Source: Campylobacterales bacterium (lineage in GTDB: Bacteria; Campylobacterota; Campylobacteria; Campylobacterales; Arcobacteraceae). From it: a DNA stretch of 12,154 nucleotides. Below, one piece after another: positions 1-7,438 of this stretch (its first letter is position 1; each line of letters starts with the position of its first letter). The notes under the pieces were generated by a model that did no database searches, had not been told where the DNA came from, and was given only the letters and a program-made list of their open reading frames with translations. Made by a program: the position numbers and the translations under genes. The stretch covers positions 1 through 12,154 of the forward strand of contig JADHTT010000009.1 in the NCBI GenBank assembly GCA_016784825.1, given 5' to 3'.

Positions 1-438
1 CTTATAGCCATCATACATCTCATCATAAGTTATATGTCCTAAAGATGGTAGCTTTGTTCCTGGTCCTATTGATCCTAATACAAATCTAGGCTTTTGGGGT
101 GTAGAATATTTATCACAAACATCTCGTACAATCTGTGCACCTTTTTGTGATAATTCAAAAGCTCTATGTCCCATATCATATTCATCTAATACCCAAGGCA
201 TTGTACCAAATGTATTTGTTTTAATCATATCAGCACCACTTTTGGCGTATGCATCATGAATTTCATTTAAAACTTCCCAAGCAGTATCATTTAGAAGTTC
301 ATTACAGCCCTCTTGATCAATACCTTTATCATCAAGCCAAGCTTCTTTTGGAATATTGGCATTTTGTAGCTGCGTACCCATTGCACCATCTATAATCAAT
401 GGTCTTTGTTTAATTATTTTTAATATTTTATTCTTCAT
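1..438 (-). CDS. metH: Cobalamin-dependent methionine synthase, N-terminal fragment (window edge)
   Basis: The first 146 residues of a protein that runs off the left edge. MetH transfers a methyl group from methyltetrahydrofolate, via cobalamin, to homocysteine in the cytoplasm, making methionine. The visible part is the start of the homocysteine-binding barrel. It shows IIDGAMGTQLQ at about residues 15-25, EGCNELLN at 43-50, GADMIKTNTFG at 68-78 and GSIGPGTKLPSLG near the right end, all typical of MetH rather than MetE. The zinc-binding cysteines and the folate, cobalamin and activation domains would lie beyond the window, so completeness cannot be judged. The ATG at 436-438 is the only start that gives the usual short N-terminal lead before the barrel. 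No clear Shine-Dalgarno precedes it. It is divergent from the helicase gene across 71 bases, which are too short to hold a known cobalamin or SAM riboswitch. Confidence 0.93.
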   Translation of the reverse strand, partial: MKNKILKIIKQRPLIIDGAMGTQLQNANIPKEAWLDDKGIDQEGCNELLNDTAWEVLNEIHDAYAKSGADMIKTNTFGTMPWVLDEYDMGHRAFELSQKGAQIVRDVCDKYSTPQKPRFVLGSIGPGTKLPSLGHITYDEMYDGYK

Positions 439-461
439 ATAGAGTTATTTTATTTAATTTC

Positions 462-490
462 TTGTTAATATCTGGTGAATAAGCTATAAT
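462..490 (+). promoter_or_regulatory. Sigma-70-type promoter for the helicase gene
   Basis: TTGTTA at 462-467 and a perfect TATAAT at 485-490 are separated by 17 bases. This predicts a start near 497 and a very short leader. AAGGA at 500-504 is followed by the ATG at 510. The -10 extends to TATAATA, which reads as TATTATA on the other strand and could also fire toward metH. Confidence 0.65.
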
Positions 491-509
491 AACTCCATAA
501 AGGAATTAT

Positions 510-1751
510 ATGTCATTCTCAAAACTTAAACTTTCAACTCCTATTTTAAAAGCTATTACACAAAATGGCTATATAAACCCAACTACAATTCAAGAACAGG
601 TTATTCCTCTTGTTCTTGAAAAAAAAGATATATTAGCAAAAGCTCAAACAGGAAGTGGGAAAAGTGCTAGTTTTGTATTACCTATTTTAGAATATATTTC
701 ACATAACCCAAGTGCAGGCAAAGCTAAAATAAAAGTACTTGTACTTACTCCTACAAGGGAATTAGCTCTACAAATATCAAATTATTTTAACTCTTTTTCT
801 TTATACTTAGAAAAAATACCAAAAGTAATTACACTTATTGGGGGAGAAAGTTTAGGAGACCAAATTTCATCAATCCAACAAGGATGTGATATTTTAGTGG
901 CTACCCCTGGAAGATTTATAGATGTCTTAAGTAAAAAGCAAACTAACTTTGAAAAGCTAAAATATCTAGTAGTAGATGAAGCAGATAAAATGCTAGATCT
1001 TGGATTCCATGAGCAATTAGATTTAATTTTAGAGTCTATTCCATCTAAAAGGCAAAATCTATTATTTTCAGCTACATATCCACCAAAGGTTTTAGATATA
1101 GCATCCAAGATAAGCGATAATCCTATTGAGGTTACTTTTGAAGAGGAATCACAAACGGTAGACACTATTCATCAAAGAGCCATAAGAGTAAATAGCGAAA
1201 ATAAAAGATCTCTTCTAAAACATCTTTTAAAAGTTGAAAAATTTGAACAAGTTCTAATTTTTATGATGAGTGCTAGAGCAGCAGATAACTTGGCAAATAA
1301 GTTTATAAGAGATGGTTACCCAGCACAATCACTACATGGCAAACTAGATCAAGAGGAAAGAAATCTTACTTTAGATGAATTTAAATCTAAAAAGATCCGT
1401 ATACTATTTGTTACAGACCTTTTATCTAGGGGGATAGATATTGATAATATATCATGTGTAATTAACTATGATTTACCAAGATCACCTGCTGATTATGTAC
1501 ATAGAATCGGTCGTACTGGTCGAGCTGGCAAAGATGGTATTGCTATTTCATTTATTAACCATGAAGAGAATGAACATTTTAAACTAATTGAAAAAAGATG
1601 TGATATCGATCTAAACAAAGAACAAATACAAGGCTTTGAATTAACTGGAGCTTCACCTATCAAAGCAAAAGGTAAAGCACCAGTAAAAGGCAAGAGAAAA
1701 AGTAAGAAAGATAAACTTCGTGAAGAGAAACGCAAAGCTGATGGAAATTAG
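510..1751 (+). CDS. rhlE: DEAD-box ATP-dependent RNA helicase, RhlE type
   Basis: A 413-residue cytoplasmic RNA helicase that uses ATP to unwind short RNA duplexes, with likely roles in ribosome assembly, RNA decay or cold growth. All family motifs are visible: Q-motif with Q28, motif I AQTGSGKS 45-52, PTREL 81-85, TPGR 132-135, DEAD 156-159, SAT 187-189, LSRGIDID 305-312 and HRIGRTGR 331-338. A lysine/arginine-rich tail from about 383 probably adds RNA affinity. The N-terminal lead-in (MSFSKLKLSTPILKAI) matches the RhlE group. Motif IV reads LIFMMSAR, a divergent form. The start is supported by AAGGA five bases upstream and by a strong promoter. mgtE follows on the same strand after 65 bases with its own -10, so they need not be co-transcribed. 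RhlE versus a related DeaD or SrmB-like subgroup is a judgement from similarity of the N-terminus. Confidence 0.93.
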   Translation: MSFSKLKLSTPILKAITQNGYINPTTIQEQVIPLVLEKKDILAKAQTGSGKSASFVLPILEYISHNPSAGKAKIKVLVLTPTRELALQISNYFNSFSLYLEKIPKVITLIGGESLGDQISSIQQGCDILVATPGRFIDVLSKKQTNFEKLKYLVVDEADKMLDLGFHEQLDLILESIPSKRQNLLFSATYPPKVLDIASKISDNPIEVTFEEESQTVDTIHQRAIRVNSENKRSLLKHLLKVEKFEQVLIFMMSARAADNLANKFIRDGYPAQSLHGKLDQEERNLTLDEFKSKKIRILFVTDLLSRGIDIDNISCVINYDLPRSPADYVHRIGRTGRAGKDGIAISFINHEENEHFKLIEKRCDIDLNKEQIQGFELTGASPIKAKGKAPVKGKRKSKKDKLREEKRKADGN

Positions 1752-1774
1752 TCAAATCTTTTGGTAGATTTCAA

Positions 1775-1788
1775 TATAATACGCGCGG
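1775..1788 (+). promoter_or_regulatory. -10 element and GC-rich discriminator upstream of mgtE
   Basis: TATAAT at 1775-1780 is followed by ACGCGCGG, a short GC island in very AT-rich DNA. No good -35 lies at the expected distance, which is common in Campylobacterota. The predicted start is near 1787, giving a leader of about 30 bases, too short for an M-box magnesium riboswitch. Confidence 0.5.
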
Positions 1789-1816
1789 AATTAAGAGTAA
1801 GGGAAATGCAAATAGT

Positions 1817-3187
1817 ATGAATGAAAAAAATATTGAATTAGTACAAGAATTAGAAAATCAACTGCAAATTGAGATAGATGAATACAAAGAAGAAAACAGT
1901 ACTGTCCACCCTTATGATATGGCAGAACAGCTTCTTAAACTTCGTGATTTAGATGAAGATGAATACTCAAAATTTTTAAAAAAAGTTCCAAGTAGTTTAC
2001 TTGCTGAAGTTCTTTCTGAGATGCCTGATTATGTACACGAAGAGATCAGTGAGTATATTAGTACAAAAAAACTTGTAGCTATTGCTTCAAATATGGACAC
2101 AGATGATGCTGCTGATTTTATTCAAAATATTAGTGAAGATCATGAAGATGTAGCCCAAACTATCCTTGAAAGCTTTGATGATGAAGATAAAGAGTTGTTA
2201 GAACAACTTATCTCCTATAATGATGATGCAGCTGGTTCTTATATGCAATCAGAACTTTTTAAAGCTAATAAAAATGAAAAAATCGGTGATGCAATTAAAA
2301 GATTAAAGCTACTAAAAGAAGGTGGGAAAGTAGATAATATTTGGCATTGTCATATCACAGATATGAATGGAATTTATAAAGGAAGTGTTGGTTTAGAGGA
2401 ACTTATCATTTTTGAACATGGATTAAGGTTTACAGATATTCCAAGTGAAAAGTTTCGCACCTATAATATTTCTCACCAAGCGAGCATAAAAGAAGTAGTT
2501 GATATGGTTACAAACTACAACCTTACAAGTATCCCTGTTCTAGATGACAAAAATAAACTTATAGGAAGAATCACTTCAGATGATGTTTATGATATTATTC
2601 AAGAAAGTGCAACAGAACAAATCTATAACATGGCTGGTGTTAATGATGAAGCTGAACTTGAAGAAAGTATCTACGAAATAGGGAAAGGTAGAGCTTTTTG
2701 GTTGGGGATAAATCTCATTACTGCCATTGCTGCTTCTGTTGTTATTGGTTTTTTTGATGCTACAATACAATCACTTGTTGCATTAGCTATTCTTATGCCT
2801 ATCGTTGCTTCAATGGGTGGAAATGCAGGAACACAAACTTTAACAGTTACCGTTCGGCAAATGGCACTAGGGGATATAGACAAAGATGATGCTAGAAAAA
2901 CAATTTATAAAGAGGTTATAATATCTTTAGCAAATGGCTTATTATTTGCTATTATCATTGGAATTATTGCTTACTTATGGTTTTCAATGCCACTATTGGG
3001 TGTAGTTATAGCTATGTCCATGATTGTCAATCTTTTAGGGGCTGGTTTTTTTGGGGCAGTTATACCCTTGGCGCTTCAAAAAGCTGGAATCGATCCAGCT
3101 ATTGGAAGCACGGTGTTATTAACAACAATCACTGATGTTGTTGGATTTTTTAGCTTTTTAGGCTTAGCAACTTTAATTTTACTTTAG
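1817..3187 (+). CDS. mgtE: Magnesium transporter MgtE
   Basis: A 456-residue inner-membrane Mg2+ channel, close to the usual family length. The cytoplasmic part has an acidic helical N domain (about residues 25-130) and two CBS domains (about 136-205 and 216-265), which in characterised MgtE bind Mg2+ and close the pore when it is plentiful. Five membrane segments follow from about residue 294. They include the signature MGGNAGTQTLTVTVRQMALGD and, in the last segment, ITDVVGFF with D440, matching the pore aspartate known from Thermus MgtE. The ATG at 1817 follows AAGGGA with a long gap of 12 bases. An ATG at 1806 is out of frame and stops at once, so 1817 is preferred. The gene converges on the aldehyde dehydrogenase gene with 12 bases between stops. 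Regulation is probably at the protein level through the CBS domains. No leader riboswitch fits. Confidence 0.95.
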   Translation: MNEKNIELVQELENQLQIEIDEYKEENSTVHPYDMAEQLLKLRDLDEDEYSKFLKKVPSSLLAEVLSEMPDYVHEEISEYISTKKLVAIASNMDTDDAADFIQNISEDHEDVAQTILESFDDEDKELLEQLISYNDDAAGSYMQSELFKANKNEKIGDAIKRLKLLKEGGKVDNIWHCHITDMNGIYKGSVGLEELIIFEHGLRFTDIPSEKFRTYNISHQASIKEVVDMVTNYNLTSIPVLDDKNKLIGRITSDDVYDIIQESATEQIYNMAGVNDEAELEESIYEIGKGRAFWLGINLITAIAASVVIGFFDATIQSLVALAILMPIVASMGGNAGTQTLTVTVRQMALGDIDKDDARKTIYKEVIISLANGLLFAIIIGIIAYLWFSMPLLGVVIAMSMIVNLLGAGFFGAVIPLALQKAGIDPAIGSTVLLTTITDVVGFFSFLGLATLILL

Positions 3188-3199
3188 GGCACCTCTACG

Positions 3200-4615
3200 C
3201 TAACAAATAACTACAGACTTAATCTCAGTAAACTCTTCTATTGCGAAAGATGGTCCCTCTTTCCCTACACCACTTAACTTTGTTCCACCATATGGCTGAA
3301 TATCAAATCGTAGTGTTGGGATATCATTAATAACAACTCCACCACAATGGGCATCGCTAATAAACTGCTGTGTTTGTTTTAGATTATTTGTAAATATAGA
3401 AAACTGTAAACCATAAGGCGAATTATTCATCTTTACAATTGCTTCATCATAATTTTCAACTTTTACAAGAGATACTATTGGTGCAAATACCTCTTCACAT
3501 ACAATTTTCATATCATCTGTAACGTCTGTCATAACTGTAGGATAAAAGTTCATACCTTCAGCTTTGTTTCCAGCTATACATTTAGCACCCTCTTCAATAG
3601 CACTCTTCACCCACGATTTAGCACGATCAAGTGATTCTTGATCTATTAGTGGACCTATAAATGTATCATCTTCATATGGCGAACCAACTACTAATTTTTC
3701 AGTTTCACACTTCATAGCAGCAGCAAACTCATCATAAATCGCAGCAGATACATATATTCTTTGTAGTGATATACAAACTTGTCCACTATTAACAAATGCA
3801 CCAAATGCACATCTTTGTGCAGCTAGTTGAATATCTGCAGTATCATCAATAAATGTTGCAGCATTCCCACCAAGTTCAAGTGCTACTTTTTTTATCCCTG
3901 CAGATTTTATAATAATGTTACCAACAGGCACAGATCCCGTAAACGATAGTACTCTAGGTATCATAGATTCTACTAAAGTACTTCCAACTTCTACATCTCC
4001 ATACACAATACTAACAGCATCTTTGATTGCATATTCACTTTCTACAAACATCTTAATAAACTTGTATGCAGTTAATGGAGCCTCCGGTGTAGGCTTTAAT
4101 ACAACCGCATTACCTGACACTATAGCCGGTGCTACTTTATGTGCTACAAGATTTAAAGGAAAGTTAAATGGTGTAATACAAGCTACAACTCCAACTGGTT
4201 CTCTAAACCAGTATGCATTTGTTTTTTTACCACTTGGCATAGCATCAGTAGCTATTGTCTGTCCATGTGCATTAACCATAGCAATATTACTAAGCTTTAA
4301 AGTTTCTATACATCTATCAACTTCAATTCTAGCATATGTAATTGGCTTTCCAACCTCGTCACATAATGTCCTAGCCATATCCTCTTTATTTTTTGTTAAA
4401 CTTTTAACAACATCCTTAATCCAATTTATTCGCTGCGATAATGTAGATGCTTTTGTAGCAATACTTGCTTGTTTTGCAATTTCTAACGCTTTTATAGTAT
4501 CTTCTTTTGTACAAAGTGGATATTGTGAAACCACCTTATTGGTATATGGGTTTACCCTACTTTCAAGATTATCTCTTGATACCTCTTCATTTCCAAAAAA
4601 TATATTTGCTATCAT
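3200..4615 (-). CDS. NAD(P)-dependent aldehyde dehydrogenase, substrate unknown
   Basis: A 471-residue cytoplasmic enzyme of the aldehyde dehydrogenase superfamily, which oxidises an aldehyde to an acid. Visible family features are TPFNFPLNLVAHKVAPA and KPTPEAPLTA in the cofactor fold, FTGSVPVG, the general base E247 in ELGGN, the nucleophile C281 in SGQVC, and CEEVFAPI further on. The spacing of 34 residues between Glu and Cys is the standard one, so it should be active. The C-terminus (GGVVINDIPTLRFDIQPYGG, then SGVGKEG and AIEEFTEIKSVV) resembles the lactaldehyde and non-phosphorylating glyceraldehyde-3-phosphate dehydrogenase branch. That is similarity from memory and does not fix a substrate. 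It stands alone, divergent from ilvE across 95 bases, with a weak AGAAAGAG ribosome site. Its promoter may be the TATACT at 4647-4652. Confidence 0.9.
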   Translation of the reverse strand: MIANIFFGNEEVSRDNLESRVNPYTNKVVSQYPLCTKEDTIKALEIAKQASIATKASTLSQRINWIKDVVKSLTKNKEDMARTLCDEVGKPITYARIEVDRCIETLKLSNIAMVNAHGQTIATDAMPSGKKTNAYWFREPVGVVACITPFNFPLNLVAHKVAPAIVSGNAVVLKPTPEAPLTAYKFIKMFVESEYAIKDAVSIVYGDVEVGSTLVESMIPRVLSFTGSVPVGNIIIKSAGIKKVALELGGNAATFIDDTADIQLAAQRCAFGAFVNSGQVCISLQRIYVSAAIYDEFAAAMKCETEKLVVGSPYEDDTFIGPLIDQESLDRAKSWVKSAIEEGAKCIAGNKAEGMNFYPTVMTDVTDDMKIVCEEVFAPIVSLVKVENYDEAIVKMNNSPYGLQFSIFTNNLKQTQQFISDAHCGGVVINDIPTLRFDIQPYGGTKLSGVGKEGPSFAIEEFTEIKSVVIC

Positions 4616-4645
4616 TTTATACTCTTTCTATTGATTTTAGTACTT

Positions 4646-4652
4646 TAGTATA
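4646..4652. promoter_or_regulatory. Putative -10 shared by the aldehyde dehydrogenase and ilvE genes
   Basis: TAGTATA on the + strand reads TATACTA on the - strand. The minus-strand TATACT (4647-4652) is a good -10 for the aldehyde dehydrogenase gene. The plus-strand TAGTAT could serve ilvE with a leader of about 53 bases. A second weak candidate for ilvE is TATACA at 4683-4688. Neither has a convincing -35. Confidence 0.4.
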
Positions 4653-4696
4653 TCATAAACAAAATTTAGATAACATCACGTCTATACACAACATGA

Positions 4697-4702
4697 TAGG
4701 AT
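4697..4702 (+). promoter_or_regulatory. Ribosome binding site that decides the ilvE start
   Basis: TAGGAT sits eight bases before the ATG at 4711. An in-frame ATG at 4507 would add 68 residues, but these lie opposite the N-terminal coding part of the aldehyde dehydrogenase and have no counterpart in IlvE proteins. The start at 4711 gives the expected family length. Confidence 0.7.
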
Positions 4703-4710
4703 ATTTCACA

Positions 4711-5631
4711 ATGAATAAATCAAAATATATTTGGATGGATGGCAAGCTAACTCCTTGGGATGATGCAAAGGTTCACATATTAACTCATACGTTACACTAT
4801 GGTAATGGTGCGATAGAAGGTACAAAAGCATACAAAACCCATGATGGCAGATGTGCTATATTTAAATTACAAGAGCATACTCAAAGACTATTAGATTCTT
4901 CAAAAATGACACTTATGGATGTCCCTTATGCTGTAGAAGAGCTAAATGCTGCTCAAATCAAATTACTTCAAGAAAATGAACTATTTGATGGTGCTTACAT
5001 AAGACCACTTGTTTATTTAGGTTATGGTGTGATGGGACTTTATCATAAAGATTGTCCAGTTAATGTTTCAATTTCTGCATGGGAATGGGGAGCATATCTT
5101 GGAGAAGATGGTCTTAAAAATGGTATTAGATTAAAAATTGCTTCTATGACTAGAGGTGGTAACACTTCAGGAATGGGTAAAGCCAAAGCTGTTGCAAACT
5201 ACCTAAACTCTCAAATGGCTAAATATGAAGCTGTTGAAGCTGGATATGACGAAGCTCTAATGCGAGATGATCAAGGATATATTGCAGAAGCTAGTGGTGC
5301 ATGTTTTTTCATGTACGAAGATGGAAAACTAGTAACTCCACCAAATGATAATTCATTAAAATCAATTACTCAAGCAACCGTAATAGATTTAGCACAAGAT
5401 ATGGGTATTGAAGTGGTTAGAAGAAGAATCACTAGAGAAGAAGTATATGTCTGTAGTGAGTGTTTCTTAACGGGAACAGCTGCAGAAATAACACCAATCA
5501 AAGATGTTGATGCAAGAAAAATTGGATGCGGGTCAAGAGGACCTATTACTGAAAAATTACAAACTGCTTATTTTGATGTAGTAGCTGGTAAAAATGAGAA
5601 ATATTTAAAAGATTTAACGTATATTAACTAA
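4711..5631 (+). CDS. ilvE: Branched-chain amino acid aminotransferase
   Basis: A 306-residue cytoplasmic PLP enzyme of fold type IV. It makes leucine, isoleucine and valine from their 2-oxo acids with glutamate as amino donor, and can also run in reverse. The family landmarks are present: YIWMDGKLTPWDDAKVHILTH at the N-terminus, HYGNGAIEGTKAY, IRPLVYLGYG, K159 in KAVANYLNS as the PLP lysine, GYIAEASGACFF, and LTGTAAEITPI near the C-terminus. Length is normal for the family. It heads a tight group with the SPFH gene (26 bases downstream) and hisIE, all on the same strand, so these are probably one transcript. From memory, C. jejuni also has ilvE next to an SPFH gene, so the pairing seems old. 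A D-amino acid aminotransferase or aminodeoxychorismate lyase is unlikely given the IlvE-specific motifs. Confidence 0.95.
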   Translation: MNKSKYIWMDGKLTPWDDAKVHILTHTLHYGNGAIEGTKAYKTHDGRCAIFKLQEHTQRLLDSSKMTLMDVPYAVEELNAAQIKLLQENELFDGAYIRPLVYLGYGVMGLYHKDCPVNVSISAWEWGAYLGEDGLKNGIRLKIASMTRGGNTSGMGKAKAVANYLNSQMAKYEAVEAGYDEALMRDDQGYIAEASGACFFMYEDGKLVTPPNDNSLKSITQATVIDLAQDMGIEVVRRRITREEVYVCSECFLTGTAAEITPIKDVDARKIGCGSRGPITEKLQTAYFDVVAGKNEKYLKDLTYIN

Positions 5632-5657
5632 ATCATAAAAGCATAAGGAAAAAATAG

Positions 5658-6749
5658 ATGCCAATCGATAACGATTATTTTAAAAATAGACAAAATAACA
5701 AGTCAAACAACAATAACAACTCTGGAAACAACACTGGAGGTGGTGGAAACTATGAGCCACCATTTGAGCCACCTGAATTTTTTAATAAACTAGGTAAAAT
5801 GGGTGGTATGGCATATGTAATTATTGCTATTGTTGTGCTACTTGTAATGGCAAAACCATTTGTAATTATTGAATCAGGACAAGTAGGTATCAAAGTAACT
5901 ACTGGTAAATATGAAACTGAACCTTTACAACCAGGTTTCCACCTATATATCCCTGTAATTCAAAAAGTAATTACAGTTGATACAAAAGTAAGGTTAATTA
6001 ACTACAAAACAATTGAAGATATGAGTGGATTTGACTCTGGAATTAAAGTTAATCCAGCAATTAATATTCTAGATGCTAGAGGTCTTCCTGTATCAATTGA
6101 GATGACAGTACAATACAAACTTTTAGCACATGGAGCACCTACAACTATTGCTACATGGGGTCTAGCTTGGGAAGACAAAATTGTAAATCCAGTAGTTAGA
6201 AATATTGTTAGAAATGTTGTTGGTGGATTTAAAGCTGAAGAGTTACCTACGAAAAGAAATGAAATTGCTGTACTAATTGAAAATGGAATTAGAGCAGAAA
6301 TTGAAGCACTTGAAGGTAAACCAGTATCTGTTGAGTCTGTACAATTAAGAGAGATTGTACTTCCTGCAAAGATTAAAGATCAAATTGAAAAAGTTCAAGT
6401 TGCAAATCAAGAGTCTGAAAGAGTTAAATACGAAGTTCTAAGAGCAAAACAAGAAGCTGAAAAAAGAGCTGCTAAAGCTACTGGTGATGCAGAAGCAAAT
6501 AGAATTGAAGCACAAGGTAGAGCTGATGCTGTAACTATCGAAGCAGCTGCACAAGCAAAAGCAAATAGTTTAATATCTAAATCATTAACTACAAATCTTT
6601 TACACCTAGAGCAAATCAAAATTCAAGGTCAATTCAACGAAGCACTTAAGTCAAATAAAGATGCTAAAATTTTCCTAACACCTGGTGGATCAACTCCAAA
6701 TATTTGGGTTGACACAAAAGATAGAGCTAAACAAGCTGGTATAAATTAA
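5658..6749 (+). CDS. SPFH/band-7 (prohibitin-like) membrane protein
   Basis: A 363-residue protein anchored in the inner membrane by one segment (about residues 50-66, VIIAIVVLLVMA). Before it lies an Asn/Gly-rich stretch (about 10-31) and a Pro/Glu-rich linker. The SPFH domain follows (about 69-250), starting with ESGQVGIKVTTGKYE and LQPGFHLYIPV. Then comes a charged, alanine-rich coiled coil (about 250-310, with QEAEKRAAKATGDAEANRIEA). This order is that of prohibitin, HflK/HflC and flotillin proteins, which form large rings in the membrane and often act with FtsH-type proteases. No partner protease is in the window. The RBS is AAGGA at 5645-5649. From memory the nearest described relative is C. 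jejuni Cj0268c, also about 362 residues and beside ilvE, linked to host-cell adhesion. The molecular role is unknown, and naming it HflK would go beyond the evidence. Confidence 0.9.
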   Translation: MPIDNDYFKNRQNNKSNNNNNSGNNTGGGGNYEPPFEPPEFFNKLGKMGGMAYVIIAIVVLLVMAKPFVIIESGQVGIKVTTGKYETEPLQPGFHLYIPVIQKVITVDTKVRLINYKTIEDMSGFDSGIKVNPAINILDARGLPVSIEMTVQYKLLAHGAPTTIATWGLAWEDKIVNPVVRNIVRNVVGGFKAEELPTKRNEIAVLIENGIRAEIEALEGKPVSVESVQLREIVLPAKIKDQIEKVQVANQESERVKYEVLRAKQEAEKRAAKATGDAEANRIEAQGRADAVTIEAAAQAKANSLISKSLTTNLLHLEQIKIQGQFNEALKSNKDAKIFLTPGGSTPNIWVDTKDRAKQAGIN

Positions 6750-6760
6750 TAGGAATCCAT

Positions 6761-7435
6761 ATGATCAATAAGATAGATTTTACAAAACAAGATGGTTTAG
6801 TACCTGTTATTACTCAAGATAACACTTCAAATGAAGTTTTGATGCTTGCGTATATGGATAAAGAGGCCATACAACTAACACTAGACACATCTTATGCTCA
6901 CTATTTTTCTAGAAGCAAACAAAGAATATGGAAAAAAGGTGAAAGCAGTGGACACACACAAAAAGTAAAATCAATCTCAATTGATTGTGATAATGACACA
7001 ATTTTACTAAAAGTTGATCAAGAAGGTGTAGCCTGCCACACAGGAAGAAAGTCATGTTTCTTTACCAACCTACAAACTGGTGACACTACAAGTGAAATTG
7101 AAGTAGATACAACAGCTACTTATGGAGTAATTGAATCACTATATCAGACAATTCAAAGCAGAAAAAATGATAATAGCAATAGATCATATACAGCAAAACT
7201 TTTACAAGGTAAAGAGAACTCTATGCTTAAAAAAATTGTAGAGGAAGCTGGTGAATTTACTTTTGCATTTAAGGATGACAACAAAGAAGAACTTGTATAT
7301 GAAAGTGCTGATTTAATGTATCATTGCCTTGTAGCACTAGCTGCTAAAAACATCTCACCAGATCAAGTAAAACAAGAATTAGCTAGAAGATTTGGATTAA
7401 GTGGAATTGAGGAAAAGAATAGTCGAGAAGACTAA
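6761..7435 (+). CDS. hisIE: Fused phosphoribosyl-AMP cyclohydrolase / phosphoribosyl-ATP pyrophosphatase
   Basis: A 224-residue bifunctional histidine-synthesis enzyme carrying out steps two and three: PR-ATP to PR-AMP, then opening of the adenine ring. The N-terminal HisI domain (about 1-115) has DGLVPVITQD, HYFSRSKQRIWKKGESSGH, the Mg2+ aspartates in DCDND (75-79), and zinc ligands in ACHTGRKSCFF (C92, C99). The C-terminal HisE domain (about 121-215) has the metal-binding glutamates in VEEAGE (E161, E162, E165) and ESADLMYH (E181, D184). Both active sites look intact. The start at 6761 has AGGA at 6751-6754 and lies 11 bases after the SPFH stop, the likely upstream co-transcribed gene. No other his genes are present, so the pathway is scattered in this genome. 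The gene converges on moaA with three bases between stops. Confidence 0.96.
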   Translation: MINKIDFTKQDGLVPVITQDNTSNEVLMLAYMDKEAIQLTLDTSYAHYFSRSKQRIWKKGESSGHTQKVKSISIDCDNDTILLKVDQEGVACHTGRKSCFFTNLQTGDTTSEIEVDTTATYGVIESLYQTIQSRKNDNSNRSYTAKLLQGKENSMLKKIVEEAGEFTFAFKDDNKEELVYESADLMYHCLVALAAKNISPDQVKQELARRFGLSGIEEKNSRED

Positions 7436-7438
7436 TCA

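Noticed and set aside
439..509. A cobalamin or SAM riboswitch upstream of metH
   Set aside because: The whole divergent gap is 71 bases and also holds the helicase promoter, which is too short for either known riboswitch class, and no matching core motif was seen.
3915..4634. A 239-codon open frame on the + strand opposite the aldehyde dehydrogenase gene
   Set aside because: The translation is a low-complexity hydrophobic run typical of antisense shadows. It has no recognisable motif or good ribosome site, and the opposite strand encodes an intact enzyme.
4507..4710. A 68-residue N-terminal extension of IlvE from an upstream ATG
   Set aside because: It overlaps the N-terminal coding part of the divergent aldehyde dehydrogenase. 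IlvE homology begins at 4711, where a ribosome site is also present.
5953..5976. An 8-bp inverted repeat CTGTAATT/AATTACAG inside the SPFH gene
   Set aside because: It is AT-rich, has an 8-base loop, lies within an intact coding region and is not followed by a U-run. A chance event in DNA of this composition is enough to explain it.
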